In this document: positions 21,725 through 22,123 of the stretch, piece by piece
Layout: each line of letters opens with the position of its first letter
How positions within the stretch are numbered: position 1 is the first letter of the stretch
DNA from: Deltaproteobacteria bacterium
GTDB lineage: Bacteria > Myxococcota > Polyangia > Haliangiales > Haliangiaceae
Length of the DNA: 22,123 nt
Assembly: GCA_018262455.1 (NCBI GenBank)
Contig: JAGSPR010000062.1
Span: 1 to 22,123 of the forward strand
Reading direction: 5' to 3'
Made by a program: the position numbers and the translations under genes
The notes under the pieces: generated by a model
Told to the model about the DNA's origin: nothing
The model's input: the letters and a program-made list of their open reading frames with translations, nothing else
Databases searched by the model: none

Positions 21725-22123
21725 CTAGCCGACGCCGGCGCGAGCGAGCGGTTGGGGACGAATTAGAGCTTGCCCGGAGATCCGGGCGGTTGTCGACGGC
21801 GAGATCGCGAGCGCCGTGCCCTGCGCGGGGACGCGCGGCTGCTTCGCTCCGGGGCTCCTCCTCGGACCCGCTACGCCTCGGCGCTTCCCCCGGCTTCTCT
21901 GCTCCGCAGCAGCCTTGCGTGCGACCGCGATCGCTTCGGCACGGGCGATGAGTGCCTCGACCTCGGCCTCGCGCCGCACCTCATCCTTCGCCATGCGGTC
22001 GTAGCTCATCGCCTTGTGTTTGCGTGCGTTCGCTTTCATCTTGGTCCCGTCGATCGCCACGTGGCCGAGCTTTACAAGACCGGCTGACATGCACTCGGCC
22101 AGCACCTGCTGAAACAGGTCCGC
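21725..22123 (-). pseudogene. Decayed IS1182-like transposase fragment (5' part beyond the right edge)
   Basis: A minus-strand frame enters from the right edge reading ADLFQQVLAEC, then GHVAIDGTKMKANARKHKAMSYDRM, a hallmark of IS1182/DDE transposases in which the Asp of IDGTK is the first catalytic residue. A charged helix (EVEALIARAEAIAVARK) follows, as in the family. From about 21910 down to the stop at 21725 the resemblance ends and the frame turns into an Arg/Pro/Ala-rich string unlike any transposase; the second and third catalytic acids are absent. The element is therefore a 3'-truncated remnant. The junk part also covers a 7-bp hairpin at 21772-21787. No terminal inverted repeat or target duplication could be identified. 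Confidence 0.78.
21772..21787. repeat. Short GC hairpin near the end of the transposase remnant
   Basis: GCCCGGA (21772-21778) and TCCGGGC (21781-21787) are perfect 7-bp arms around two bases. It may be an old IS end or a terminator; no T-run adjoins it on the minus strand. Confidence 0.35.

Overview
The window is very GC-rich and almost fully coding. Several traits suggest an uncultured or environmental Myxococcota (Kofleriaceae/Haliangiales-like): secreted Cys-rich proteins and lipoproteins with thrombospondin type-3-like calcium repeats, an NtrC-type two-component pair, low-complexity secreted proteins, strong G/C third-position bias and frequent GTG starts. The taxonomic call is inference; there is no rRNA or marker gene here.

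Layout. (1) 2-193 is the C-terminal end of a secreted Cys-rich protein. (2) 235-6992 is a two-gene addB-addA operon for double-strand-break end processing. (3) 6993-7338 separates addA from a convergent universal stress protein gene and holds a hexamer microsatellite and a nested inverted-repeat structure. (4) 7339-10722 has the stress protein gene divergent from a membrane histidine kinase, which overlaps an NtrC-family sigma-54 activator. (5) 10723-12289 has a secreted Lys/Ala/Asp/Thr repeat protein behind a sigma-54-like promoter, then a 2-oxoglutarate/Fe(II) oxygenase fused to a TonB-C-like domain. (6) 12313-13949 is a divergent TetR regulator/SDR pair with a 30-bp palindromic operator candidate between them. 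(7) 14133-14726 is a Pro/Asp/Thr-repeat lipoprotein with a second sigma-54-like promoter and an upstream palindrome in enhancer position. (8) 14854-18858 is a tightly overlapped four-gene tyrosine catabolism operon (fahA-maiA-hpd-hmgA) covering 4-hydroxyphenylpyruvate to fumarate plus acetoacetate. (9) 18863-20146 has an FMN reductase and a methionine sulfoxide reductase A, divergent. (10) 20156-22123 (minus strand) has a calcium-repeat lipoprotein, a glutathione S-transferase broken by an internal deletion, and a decayed IS1182-like transposase running off the right edge.

The most interesting reading is regulatory. Both genes for low-complexity exported proteins (10891 and 14133) carry sites with the invariant GG-N10-GC geometry of sigma-54 promoters. 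Both have a palindrome about 80-95 bp upstream of the predicted start of transcription, and a sigma-54 activator with its kinase lies beside the first. The unusual protein is the oxygenase/TonB-C-like fusion. I found no phage, CRISPR array, tRNA, rRNA or obvious defence system.
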